9,544 nt of DNA from positions 1 to 9,544 of the forward strand of contig JBNJDW010000062.1 in assembly GCA_051745265.1 (NCBI GenBank). The letters run 5' to 3'. Of the stretch, positions 1 through 6,268 are shown in pieces. A model generated the notes under the pieces. It saw only the letters and a program-made list of their open reading frames with translations. It did not search any database and had not been told where the DNA came from. Position 1 is the stretch's first letter; every line of letters starts with the position of its first letter. The translations under genes were made by a program, and so were the position numbers. The stretch comes from JBNJDW01 sp051745265 (GTDB lineage Bacteria > Pseudomonadota > Alphaproteobacteria > Micavibrionales > CSBR16-224).

Positions 1-533
1 TCGGTGTGCCGCAATTGACAGCCATTATGCAGGTCGCCGATGCCTGCGCAGCGACCGGGACACCGGTTATTGCCGATGGCGGTATCAAACATTCCGGTGA
101 TATCGCCAAAGCGATTGCCGCCGGGGCAGATGCGGTCATGATGGGCTCTATGCTGGCCGGTACAGATGAATCTCCGGGAGAGGTGGTTTATTTTCAGGGA
201 CGGTCTTATAAATCATACCGCGGCATGGGCTCGCAAGGCGCCATGGTGGCCGGTTCAGCCGACCGTTATGGTCAGTCTACGGATACGGCTGAACGGAAAA
301 TGGTTCCTGAAGGGGTCGAAGGCCGCGTGCCTTATAAAGGATCTGTCCGCGAAGTCCTGCATCAGAATATGGGCGGCCTTCGCGCGGCTATGGGATATAC
401 CGGAAGCGAAGATATCGAATCTTTAAAATACGGTACAAAATTCACCCGGATCACCGGGGCAGGTATGCGGGAAAGTCATGCCCATGATGTGACCATTACC
501 CGTGAATCTCCCAATTATCACAACAAGGGATAA
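1..533 (+). CDS. guaB: IMP dehydrogenase, C-terminal part (5' end outside window)
   Basis: IMP dehydrogenase oxidises IMP to XMP with NAD+, the committed step of GMP synthesis in the cytoplasm. The reading frame is open from the first base and ends at TAA 531-533, giving about 176 residues of the C-terminal half of the barrel. Visible are the phosphate-binding segment DGGI...GADAVMMGS (about bases 75-150), the flap RGMGSQGAM, the catalytic Arg-Tyr pair in SADRYGQ (bases 264-269), the EGVEGRVPYKG segment near the monovalent-cation site, and the family C-terminus TRITGAGMRESHAHD. The catalytic-cysteine loop lies just before the window; only its trailing GVPQ is present. A GTG at base 6 is an internal valine, not a start. 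The gene converges on the leftward block and is followed by a strong hairpin. Identity is secure; nothing looks broken. Confidence 0.97.
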   Translation, partial: GVPQLTAIMQVADACAATGTPVIADGGIKHSGDIAKAIAAGADAVMMGSMLAGTDESPGEVVYFQGRSYKSYRGMGSQGAMVAGSADRYGQSTDTAERKMVPEGVEGRVPYKGSVREVLHQNMGGLRAAMGYTGSEDIESLKYGTKFTRITGAGMRESHAHDVTITRESPNYHNKG

Positions 534-593
534 CTGTACTGTGGATTTCAGTGCGGCCTTTTTGCCTGTTATGCTTCAGAAAAAACAGCCCAA

Positions 594-637
594 ACGCTAT
601 TCAACAGACTTTAGGGCAAAAGTCTGTTGAATAGCGT
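594..637. terminator. Perfect 19-bp inverted repeat between convergent genes, probable bidirectional terminator
   Basis: The left arm ACGCTATTCAACAGACTTT (594-612) is exactly complementary to the right arm (619-637), with a 6-base loop AGGGCA. It lies between the guaB stop (533) and the stop of the leftward HTH gene (673), where both transcripts need to end. Downstream on the plus strand the DNA is A/T-rich without a clean T-run; on the minus strand a run of six T follows about nine bases after the stem. A stem this long and perfect with no adjacent T-tract is not the textbook intrinsic terminator. A dispersed palindromic repeat or mobile-element remnant remains possible. Confidence 0.55.
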
Positions 638-672
638 GATATTAAATATTTTATTTATGATAATATGCTGAT

Positions 673-1101
673 TTATTCAGCGCTCTTTTTCGCAGAGCGG
701 GCCATGGCTTTTGCCATTTCCAGAATTTGCTGACGCAGTTTTACGTCTTTGATCTGGTAATAAGAGCGAATCAGCTCATAGGTTTCCTTGCGGTTGAGAA
801 TATCATCATTTTCCGCCTCGAAAGCCGCTTGCCCGTTCTCGGCAAAGCCCTGACTTTTTTCGGCAGATCCTAAACCTTCAAAGAAATAGCCAACAGCTAC
901 TTTTAAAACACGGCTGATTTCGTAAAGGCGGCTTGCACCGATGCGATTCATACCGTTTTCGTATTTCTGAACCTGCTGATATGTAACATCAATCTGGCTG
1001 GCCAGATCATCCTGACTCATACCCATAAGGTTGCGTCTTGTTCTAAGCTTCGCCCCGACATGTGCATCTACCGGGCTTGAAGAACGATTGTTTTTTTTCA
1101 T
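673..1101 (-). CDS. XRE/Cro-CI-type HTH transcriptional regulator (PhrR/PraR-like), 142 aa
   Basis: Small cytoplasmic DNA-binding regulator. Residues about 15-70 form a Cro/CI helix-turn-helix domain: GAKLRTRRNLMGMSQDDLASQI, then DVTYQQVQKYENG as turn and recognition helix, then IGASRLYEISRVLKV. The rest is a Glu/Ala-rich linker and a charged C-terminal helix (about 105-135) that probably serves dimerisation. The ATG at 1101 was chosen because AGGAGA (1108-1113) sits six bases upstream; an ATG at 1128 in the same frame would add nine residues but has no such site and coincides with the predicted -10 box. The gene follows lnt by 51 bases and has its own candidate promoter with a palindrome over the -35. 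In Sinorhizobium a similar small HTH gene, phrR, lies beside the lnt homologue actA and was described as low-pH-induced. That parallel rests on family resemblance and synteny; target genes cannot be read from the sequence. Confidence 0.9.
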   Translation of the reverse strand: MKKNNRSSSPVDAHVGAKLRTRRNLMGMSQDDLASQIDVTYQQVQKYENGMNRIGASRLYEISRVLKVAVGYFFEGLGSAEKSQGFAENGQAAFEAENDDILNRKETYELIRSYYQIKDVKLRQQILEMAKAMARSAKKSAE

Positions 1102-1127
1102 TTTTTCTCTCCTGCTTTCTTGAACCA

Positions 1128-1156
1128 AGCATAGTTTGGAATGCTATTGTATTCAA
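1128..1156 (-). promoter_or_regulatory. Candidate sigma70-type promoter of the HTH regulator gene
   Basis: On the minus strand TTGAAT (1156-1151) and TATGCT (1133-1128) are separated by exactly 17 bases, about 27 bases before the chosen start codon, which leaves a leader of roughly 20 bases carrying AGGAGA. The -35 box overlaps the lnt stop codon (1153-1155), so the regulator could be expressed both by read-through from lnt and from this promoter. Confidence 0.5.
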
Positions 1157-1164
1157 TTCAATAG
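1144..1164. promoter_or_regulatory. Candidate operator: 21-bp near-perfect palindrome over the -35 box
   Basis: The plus-strand sequence has outer half-sites CTATTG (1144-1149) and CAATAG (1159-1164), with ATT and AAT also mirrored inside. Apart from the unavoidable centre base, only one symmetric pair breaks the symmetry. It covers the predicted -35 of the HTH gene and the last codons of lnt. Palindromes of this size at the promoter of an XRE-type gene are commonly its own operator, so negative autoregulation is the natural inference. Confidence 0.45.
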
Positions 1165-2694
1165 TTGCTGTTTTGTTTTTAATTTTACGCCCAGCAAAAA
1201 GAAGCCTAAAATAACAACCATACCAAAGAATGCAAGGTCTTTGTAACGACCGTATAACGTGGCTTCAACGCGGGGCGGAAGAGGCGTTATTGCCGAATCT
1301 TCCTGTGATAAAGCCAATTTCGTTATAAACCTTCCATTTGGATCAATTACTGCCGATACTCCTGTGTTAGCAACGCGAATAACGGGTAAACCGGTCTCTA
1401 TAGCTCTGGCACGACTTATGGATAAGTGTTGGTATGGCCCCGCCGAGTTTAAATACCATCCATCATTCGTAACATTAACAATATAGTTAGGCCTGTTTTC
1501 CGTATTGTAAACCTTGCCTGGGAAAATAATCTCATAACAGATCAACGGACTGAAAGAAAGATTATTTGTGCCCTGAAGCGTGGAGGGGCCTTTGCCGGCG
1601 CTGAAATCGCCTGTTGTTTCCAAGGCTGTGGCGACCGGCCCCATGCTGATATGATCCCGGAACGGGATGTATTCCCCAAAGGGGACCAGATGGAATTTAT
1701 TATATTGTTCCGTAATACGCACATGATCGTCGAGAACGATAAGGCTGTTATAGAAATCATTTTCACCGTAATCCAGAATGCCGGTGATCAGAATTTGCTC
1801 CGGTCCTATGATTTTATCCAGCCGCGGCTTTATTTCATCCAGATATTGGATAGGCCAGGTCAAAGCCGTTTCCGGCCAGATGATAATATCAGGCCGTTCG
1901 GCTTCATTGTAATCGGATGACAGGCGCAGCAGTTTTTCAAAGTTATCATTGAATTTATCCCGGTTCCATTTATCGACTTGTGGGATATTGGGTTGAACCA
2001 GCAGGACCCGTGTATCTGTTGGATTCTCTGCCATTTGGTCAGTGTTATAGATTTGTACAAAATACCCGCCGCCCCAAAGCGCACCCAGAATAGCGATGAA
2101 AATAAGACCATAGCTTTTACGCACCAGTGTCAGCCGTAAAATCGCGGACAGCCCAAAGCTGATAAAGGTTAATCCATAGGCGCCAATAAGCGACAGCTGC
2201 ATGGCCAGAGACGTCTCCAGCCAGATATAAGCCGGCAGATTCCAGGGGAAGCCGGTAAACAGATACCCCCGTAAATATTCAACCAGTGAGAAGCCGATCA
2301 CAAGCGCCAAAATCGTCCGGCCCCGGTGCCCCCGTTCCGGCCAGGCGCAAAGCGCGGCAATACCGTAATAAATCGATAAGACCAGAGGCAAGCCAATGGC
2401 CGCAAAGGGGATCAGCCACCACCATTTGGCAAGGTCAATATGAAGCGCAAAACTGATCCAGTAGAGGCCAAAAGTAAAATATCCGAATCCATAGCACCAT
2501 CCGGTCCAGAATAACTGCTTTTTTGATGTCGGGTTTTCTAAAAGGATAAAGAGACCGGCAAAACTGATCAAAAACAGCGGCCACCAGTAAAGCGGGGCGA
2601 GGCCGGGCACTGCAAGCACACCCAGCAGGAATGCGTAAAGCAGGCGTCGTTTTCCTGTCGCCAGGGACAGCTGATTTTCAATCTTCTTCAGCAT
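1153..2694 (-). CDS. lnt: Apolipoprotein N-acyltransferase
   Basis: Lnt transfers a third acyl chain from phospholipid to the N-terminal cysteine of apolipoproteins in the inner membrane, completing lipoprotein maturation before Lol sorting. The 513 residues match the usual length. Hydrophobic segments fill about 18-52, 57-117, 126-147, 163-215 and a last one near 487-506. The periplasmic nitrilase-fold domain (about 228-465) carries the full triad: Glu275 in WPETALTW, Lys333 in YNKFHLVPFGEYIPF and Cys386 in SPLICYEIIFP. The later VNVTNDGWY and the Arg-rich SISRARAIETGLPVIR segment are also typical. The ATG starts two bases after the corC stop, so its ribosome site lies inside corC and translation is probably coupled. 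The stop overlaps the promoter/operator of the following regulator gene. The gene looks intact and functional. Confidence 0.97.
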   Translation of the reverse strand: MLKKIENQLSLATGKRRLLYAFLLGVLAVPGLAPLYWWPLFLISFAGLFILLENPTSKKQLFWTGWCYGFGYFTFGLYWISFALHIDLAKWWWLIPFAAIGLPLVLSIYYGIAALCAWPERGHRGRTILALVIGFSLVEYLRGYLFTGFPWNLPAYIWLETSLAMQLSLIGAYGLTFISFGLSAILRLTLVRKSYGLIFIAILGALWGGGYFVQIYNTDQMAENPTDTRVLLVQPNIPQVDKWNRDKFNDNFEKLLRLSSDYNEAERPDIIIWPETALTWPIQYLDEIKPRLDKIIGPEQILITGILDYGENDFYNSLIVLDDHVRITEQYNKFHLVPFGEYIPFRDHISMGPVATALETTGDFSAGKGPSTLQGTNNLSFSPLICYEIIFPGKVYNTENRPNYIVNVTNDGWYLNSAGPYQHLSISRARAIETGLPVIRVANTGVSAVIDPNGRFITKLALSQEDSAITPLPPRVEATLYGRYKDLAFFGMVVILGFFLLGVKLKTKQQLLN

Positions 2695-2696
2695 TT

Positions 2697-3710
2697 TTAA
2701 TCTTCGTCTGAACCGTAGGGATGGGGAAGGTTGCGAATGCGTATACGTTTAATCCGCCGTGGATCAGCATCCAGAACTTCGAATTCTATACCGTTTTCAT
2801 AGGTAATGATTTCACCGCGCGCAGGCAGGTGACCGGCCAGAGCATTGACAAAGCCGCCAAGTGTATCGACATCTTCATAGTCTTCTTCATTGAGGATATT
2901 GCCGTATTTTTCCTCGAATTCCTCTATTTCATAGCGGGCATCAGCAATGACACTACCGTCGAGGCGTTCGATCAGTTGCGGTTGGATTTCAAAATTATGT
3001 TCGTCATCAATTTCACCGACCACAGCTTCGATCAGGTCATTGATCGTGATCAGACCGTCAATGCCGCCGAACTCATCGACGACCATGGCCAGATGGACGC
3101 GGGACTGGCGCATTTTCAAAAGCAGGTCCATAACCCGCATGGAAGGGGATACGACCAGAACATTGCGGAGTATGTCACGCAGTTCAAATTTCTTTTTACT
3201 GGCAAAGGCGGTGACAACATCCTTCATATGAACGGCGCCGATGACATTATCAAGATCATCTTCGTAAACGGGCAGGCGGCTGTGCGGCTTTTCCGTCAGC
3301 AGATTGATCAGTTCTTCTGTCGATGTTGAAATATTGACGGCGACAATATCGGCCCGGGGTACCATGACATCAATCACCGGCAGATCGCGCAGGTCAAGAA
3401 TATTGGTAATCAGCGCCCGTTCATGTTCGGCAACCGAAAACATTGATGCATGTTCACCGGTGCCGCTGGTATCGGTTATAAGCTCTTCAATAGCGTCACG
3501 AAGATTGCTGTCATGGCTTTTCTGGCCGATCAGGTTTTTCAGCGCCGAAATCAGGCCGCGGCGATGGCGTCCGTTATGGCCGTTGCCATGCCCGTTGCCA
3601 TTGCCGTTATATCCGTGACCGTTTGTTTTTATGGAGTCTTGTTGTTTTTTTTGTGTGTCGCGGCTGTTGCGACTAAAAGGTTCCGGTGATGATGATTGCA
3701 AATCATCCAT
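2697..3710 (-). CDS. corC: CorC/YbeX-type CBS-domain protein with Gly/Asn/His-rich N-terminal tract
   Basis: Soluble CorC/HlyC-family protein, linked in enterobacteria to magnesium/cobalt efflux; its exact action here is not shown. The ATG at 3710 is preferred because GAGGA (3716-3720) lies five bases upstream; the ATG at 3722 lacks a ribosome site. This gives 337 residues. Order: a polar N-terminus, a low-complexity Gly/Asn/His tract (about 30-52), a CBS pair (first about 113-171 with VMVPRADI; second about 181-236 with the signature HLAMVVDEFGGIDGLITINDLIE), then the CorC_HlyC C-terminal domain (about 246-328, DTLGGFVNALAGHLPARGE). There is no N-terminal DUF21 membrane domain, as in E. coli CorC. 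The start overlaps the ybeY stop by eight bases (ATGGATGA) and lnt follows after two bases, so the gene sits tightly in the ybeZ-ybeY-corC-lnt operon. Confidence 0.93.
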   Translation of the reverse strand: MDDLQSSSPEPFSRNSRDTQKKQQDSIKTNGHGYNGNGNGHGNGHNGRHRRGLISALKNLIGQKSHDSNLRDAIEELITDTSGTGEHASMFSVAEHERALITNILDLRDLPVIDVMVPRADIVAVNISTSTEELINLLTEKPHSRLPVYEDDLDNVIGAVHMKDVVTAFASKKKFELRDILRNVLVVSPSMRVMDLLLKMRQSRVHLAMVVDEFGGIDGLITINDLIEAVVGEIDDEHNFEIQPQLIERLDGSVIADARYEIEEFEEKYGNILNEEDYEDVDTLGGFVNALAGHLPARGEIITYENGIEFEVLDADPRRIKRIRIRNLPHPYGSDED

Positions 3711-4275
3711 AAGCATCCTCATTTATGTCTCTCGTCTTGCTGTTATCTATTTCAGTATACGGTGGCTCAAAACCAAGCCCTGTCAGAATCAAGGTTTCAA
3801 GCGTTTCCATGACCTGCGCGTCTGCATCTTCTTCATGATCATAGCCTAGCAGGTGAAGCACCCCATGGACAATCATATGTCCGATATGGGCATCAGGTTC
3901 CTTACCTTGTTCCCGGGCTTCACGCAGGATGGTTTCCAGCGATAAAACAACATCGCCCAAGGGCACGAAATTGACATTATTCAGTGTATCCCCGGCTATT
4001 TCCTCGGGGGTCATTTGTGGAAAGGACAAGACATTGGTCGGGGAATTCTTACCGCGATATTCAGCATTAATGGCCTGAATTTCGGCGTCATTGGTCAGAA
4101 CCAGACTGATATCAATCATTTGCGCCTTGGTAAGGCAGCCAATCTCAGCAGACAGAAAGGCGGTCCGCGCCATGGTTTCAAGAAAATTTTCAAAATCAGT
4201 TTCAAGGGGAATGTCCCGCCAGCCCGGTTCGTTGACTGTCAGGCTCACCATTAAGGGAGGAACATCATCAGGCAT
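3703..4275 (-). CDS. ybeY: Endoribonuclease YbeY (rRNA maturation factor)
   Basis: Zinc-dependent endoribonuclease needed for 16S rRNA 3'-end maturation and for clearing defective ribosomes. The 190-residue frame has the diagnostic motif HGVLHLLGYDH with metal ligands His137, His141 and His147, preceded by the conserved segment EYRGKNSPTNVLSFP (about 72-86, with Arg74) and by GDVVLS. The ATG at 4275 is chosen because it overlaps the ybeZ stop by eight bases (ATGCCTGA), the same ATGNNTGA arrangement used at the next junction. The ATG at 4320 would overlap ybeZ by more than 50 bases, and the one at 4251 has no ribosome site. No strong Shine-Dalgarno precedes the chosen ATG, which suggests re-initiation by ribosomes finishing ybeZ. 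The product probably acts with YbeZ. Confidence 0.96.
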   Translation of the reverse strand: MPDDVPPLMVSLTVNEPGWRDIPLETDFENFLETMARTAFLSAEIGCLTKAQMIDISLVLTNDAEIQAINAEYRGKNSPTNVLSFPQMTPEEIAGDTLNNVNFVPLGDVVLSLETILREAREQGKEPDAHIGHMIVHGVLHLLGYDHEEDADAQVMETLETLILTGLGFEPPYTEIDNSKTRDINEDAYG

Positions 4276-5287
4276 TTTCAGTCTCGCTGTTTGAATGACG
4301 TTGCCGGTCGCGGGCATCATAAGCTTTAATAATCCGGCTTACTGTCTTGTGGCGCACAACATCACTGTCTGTAAAGTGAATAAACTTGATATCGTCAATA
4401 TTACCTAGGACGTCCATTGCATCCTTCAACCCTGAGGACTGGCCTCTGGGCAAATCGGACTGGGATGGATCGCCATTAACAACCATTTTACTGTTCTCGC
4501 CCAGACGGGTCAAAACCATTTTCATCTGAACGATGGTGGTGTTCTGGGCTTCATCCAGAATGACAAAGGCATCAGATAATGTGCGGCCACGCATAAAGGC
4601 CAGCGGTGCAACTTCGATCTGACCGGTGGCCAGACGCTGCACGACCTGTTCGGCGGGCATAAGATTATTCAGAGAATCGTAAATAGGCCGAAGATAAGGA
4701 TCAATTTTCTCCTGCATGTCACCGGGCAGAAAGCCCAGCCGCTCGCCAGCCTCAACAGCCGGACGGCAAAGGATCAGGCGGTCGACTTTGCCCTCCTGGA
4801 GCATCTGCACCGCTTTGGCAACGGCAAGGAAGGTTTTCCCCGTACCGGCAGGGCCCAGACCGAATACAACATCATGTTTGTCCATGGCTTCAAGATACGC
4901 TGCCTGATTGGCCGAGCGCGGCGTCACATGCTTTGTCTTTGTGCCTTTCTGGACATTGATCTGCGGCTTTTTAAAAGCATCCAGCGCCAGTTTACGGGTT
5001 TCAGGATCCATATTCTGATGGCCAAAACGCAAGGCCGCTTCGACTTCATTCGGGCCGATGTCCAGATCATTGGTTAAACGATCCCAAAGCGCGTCCAACG
5101 TACGTTGTGCGGTTTTAAGGTTTTCCTTGGTGCCGGTAATAACCAGTTCATTGCCACGCGATGCTATATCAACGTTGCAGGATTCCTCGATCATGCTTAA
5201 ATGAACACCCTGTTCCCCGAACAACTGCGGGACAAGCAGGTTATCATCAAATTGAAGTCCTATGCGGCGGACAGCCTCTTTACTCAA
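4268..5287 (-). CDS. ybeZ: PhoH-family ATPase, YbeZ type with N-terminal KH-like domain
   Basis: Cytoplasmic P-loop ATPase of the PhoH family, regarded as a partner of YbeY in RNA processing. Of 339 residues, the first 75 or so form a KH-like nucleic-acid-binding region (FGEQGVHLSMIEESCNVDIASRG). The PhoH core follows with Walker A GPAGTGKT (145-152), the family segment CRPAVEAGERLGFLPGD (about 174-190), MRGRT, Walker B VILDEAQNT (about 242-250) and NGDPSQSDLP. The start is TTG at 5285-5287: a stop lies five codons upstream in frame, AGGAGA (5296-5301) is eight bases before it, and the next in-frame Met is residue 32. The gene has its own candidate promoter and a structured leader, and its stop is inside ybeY. 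It is the second of two PhoH-family genes here and is told from the other by its KH-like N-terminus. Confidence 0.94.
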   Translation of the reverse strand: MSKEAVRRIGLQFDDNLLVPQLFGEQGVHLSMIEESCNVDIASRGNELVITGTKENLKTAQRTLDALWDRLTNDLDIGPNEVEAALRFGHQNMDPETRKLALDAFKKPQINVQKGTKTKHVTPRSANQAAYLEAMDKHDVVFGLGPAGTGKTFLAVAKAVQMLQEGKVDRLILCRPAVEAGERLGFLPGDMQEKIDPYLRPIYDSLNNLMPAEQVVQRLATGQIEVAPLAFMRGRTLSDAFVILDEAQNTTIVQMKMVLTRLGENSKMVVNGDPSQSDLPRGQSSGLKDAMDVLGNIDDIKFIHFTDSDVVRHKTVSRIIKAYDARDRQRHSNSETENA

Positions 5288-5335
5288 AAGAGCAATCTCC
5301 TAAAAAATTGTTTCTGATTTTCAGTCTATCAGAAA
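5276..5335 (-). promoter_or_regulatory. Structured leader of ybeZ: hairpin, U-tract, Shine-Dalgarno and start-codon hairpin
   Basis: Reading leftward, an 8-bp stem TTTCTGAT/ATCAGAAA (5335-5328 with 5318-5311, 9-base loop) is followed after three bases by six U (5307-5302) and immediately by AGGAGA (5301-5296). A second stem CTCTTT/AAAGAG (5292-5287 with 5281-5276) has a 5-base loop, and the TTG start spans its stem edge and loop. The first element resembles a weak, A/T-rich terminator placed just before the ribosome site; the second could limit initiation. Whether either regulates is inference. Confidence 0.35.
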
Positions 5336-5388
5336 ATAGTGAAAAAAGGTTAATACTCTTTTCTTTTATAACAATCAAGCCACTAATC

Positions 5389-5418
5389 TTTATAATTCAC
5401 CATTAAAACAGAGGTCAA
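5389..5418 (-). promoter_or_regulatory. Candidate sigma70-type promoter for ybeZ-ybeY-corC-lnt
   Basis: On the minus strand TTGACC (5418-5413) and TATAAA (5394-5389), each five of six to consensus, are 18 bases apart, just after the stop of the upstream phoH gene (5430). A start site near 5382 would give a leader of about 95 bases before the TTG start. A weaker alternative, TTGATT-N17-TATTAA, lies about 40 bases further downstream in the same gap. Confidence 0.55.
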
Positions 5419-5429
5419 TCTTTCACAAG

Positions 5430-6245
5430 TTATCTTTTGTATGGGGCGGGTTTAATTGCGGATCTGATCGGTGCCGGTTCAGGTTTGTTGTCATTTTTGT
5501 CACTGTAAGCGCCGACAGCAATCTCGGCCGCTTCGCCACGGACGAAGTCAACGAGCTCAATGAAACTGGCTTTTCTGGCATATTTGAAACGATCAATGGC
5601 ATCGGCAAGACCGCTTGTTATGCCTTTGTCCAGATCGACCTGTGTGGTGTCACCGCAGATTACGACGCGGCTGTTCATACCCGTGCGGGTCAGGGCCATC
5701 TTCATCTGCTCTGTTGTCGTGTTCTGCGCTTCATCCATAATAATAAAGGAATCATCAAAGGTCCGTCCACGCATAAAGCCAACCGGCACAATTTCAATTT
5801 CACCCGTTTGCATGAGCTCGGTCCGTTTTTCCGGACCGATAATTTTGTCGAGCTCGTCGTATAACGGACGCATATAAGGCGCAATTTTTTCCTGCGGATT
5901 ACCGGGTAAAAAGCCAATTTTCTCACCGGCTTCTAATGCAGGGCGGGCAAGGATTATTTTTTTGATGTCACCGCGCTCATAGGCTTGAACCGCCTGCGCA
6001 ATCGCAACATGGGTTTTACCTGTACCGGCTTCACCAAGGGCAAAAGTAAAAAAGTTTTCTGCGATACGATTGCACAGATCTGTCTGTTCGTCGTTTCTGG
6101 GTTCAAATTTATAATCTGTCTTACAAATTTTGACGGGAGAACGGTCATCATTTGAGGCCGCAGGGTTTGAGCGGGCATTAAACTGGTTTGCTCTTTTTCT
6201 GGCCTGATTACGCTTGCGCTTCATGTTGCTTTTTTGTTTTGACAT
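5430..6245 (-). CDS. phoH: PhoH-like ATPase without KH domain, basic N-terminus
   Basis: P-loop ATPase of the PhoH family, closer in layout to E. coli PhoH and phage PhoH proteins than to YbeZ. The 271 residues open with a strongly basic tail (Lys/Arg-rich over the first 25), a possible RNA-binding extension, then go straight into the core: Walker A GEAGTGKT (71-78), ARPALEAGEKIGFLPGN (about 100-116), GFMRGRTF, Walker B IIMDEAQNT (about 168-176) and CGDTTQVDL. The C-terminus is Pro/Lys-rich and probably disordered. The ATG at 6245 is supported by AGGAGA (6252-6257) six bases upstream; the TTG at 6260 includes that site and is rejected. It starts 23 bases after miaB and is probably co-transcribed with it. 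Its biological role is not settled for the family; RNA-related ATPase activity is the usual suggestion. Confidence 0.93.
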   Translation of the reverse strand: MSKQKSNMKRKRNQARKRANQFNARSNPAASNDDRSPVKICKTDYKFEPRNDEQTDLCNRIAENFFTFALGEAGTGKTHVAIAQAVQAYERGDIKKIILARPALEAGEKIGFLPGNPQEKIAPYMRPLYDELDKIIGPEKRTELMQTGEIEIVPVGFMRGRTFDDSFIIMDEAQNTTTEQMKMALTRTGMNSRVVICGDTTQVDLDKGITSGLADAIDRFKYARKASFIELVDFVRGEAAEIAVGAYSDKNDNKPEPAPIRSAIKPAPYKR

Positions 6246-6268
6246 TGATGTTCTCCTCAATCATCGGG

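Noticed and set aside
619..1164. Shared TTGAATA between the 594-637 repeat and the candidate operator at 1144-1164
   Set aside because: Seven A/T-rich bases in common are not enough to claim that the HTH protein binds both.
2721..3329. 202-codon open frame on the plus strand
   Set aside because: It lies wholly antisense to corC, whose CBS and CorC_HlyC domains are unmistakable; no ribosome site or recognisable protein.
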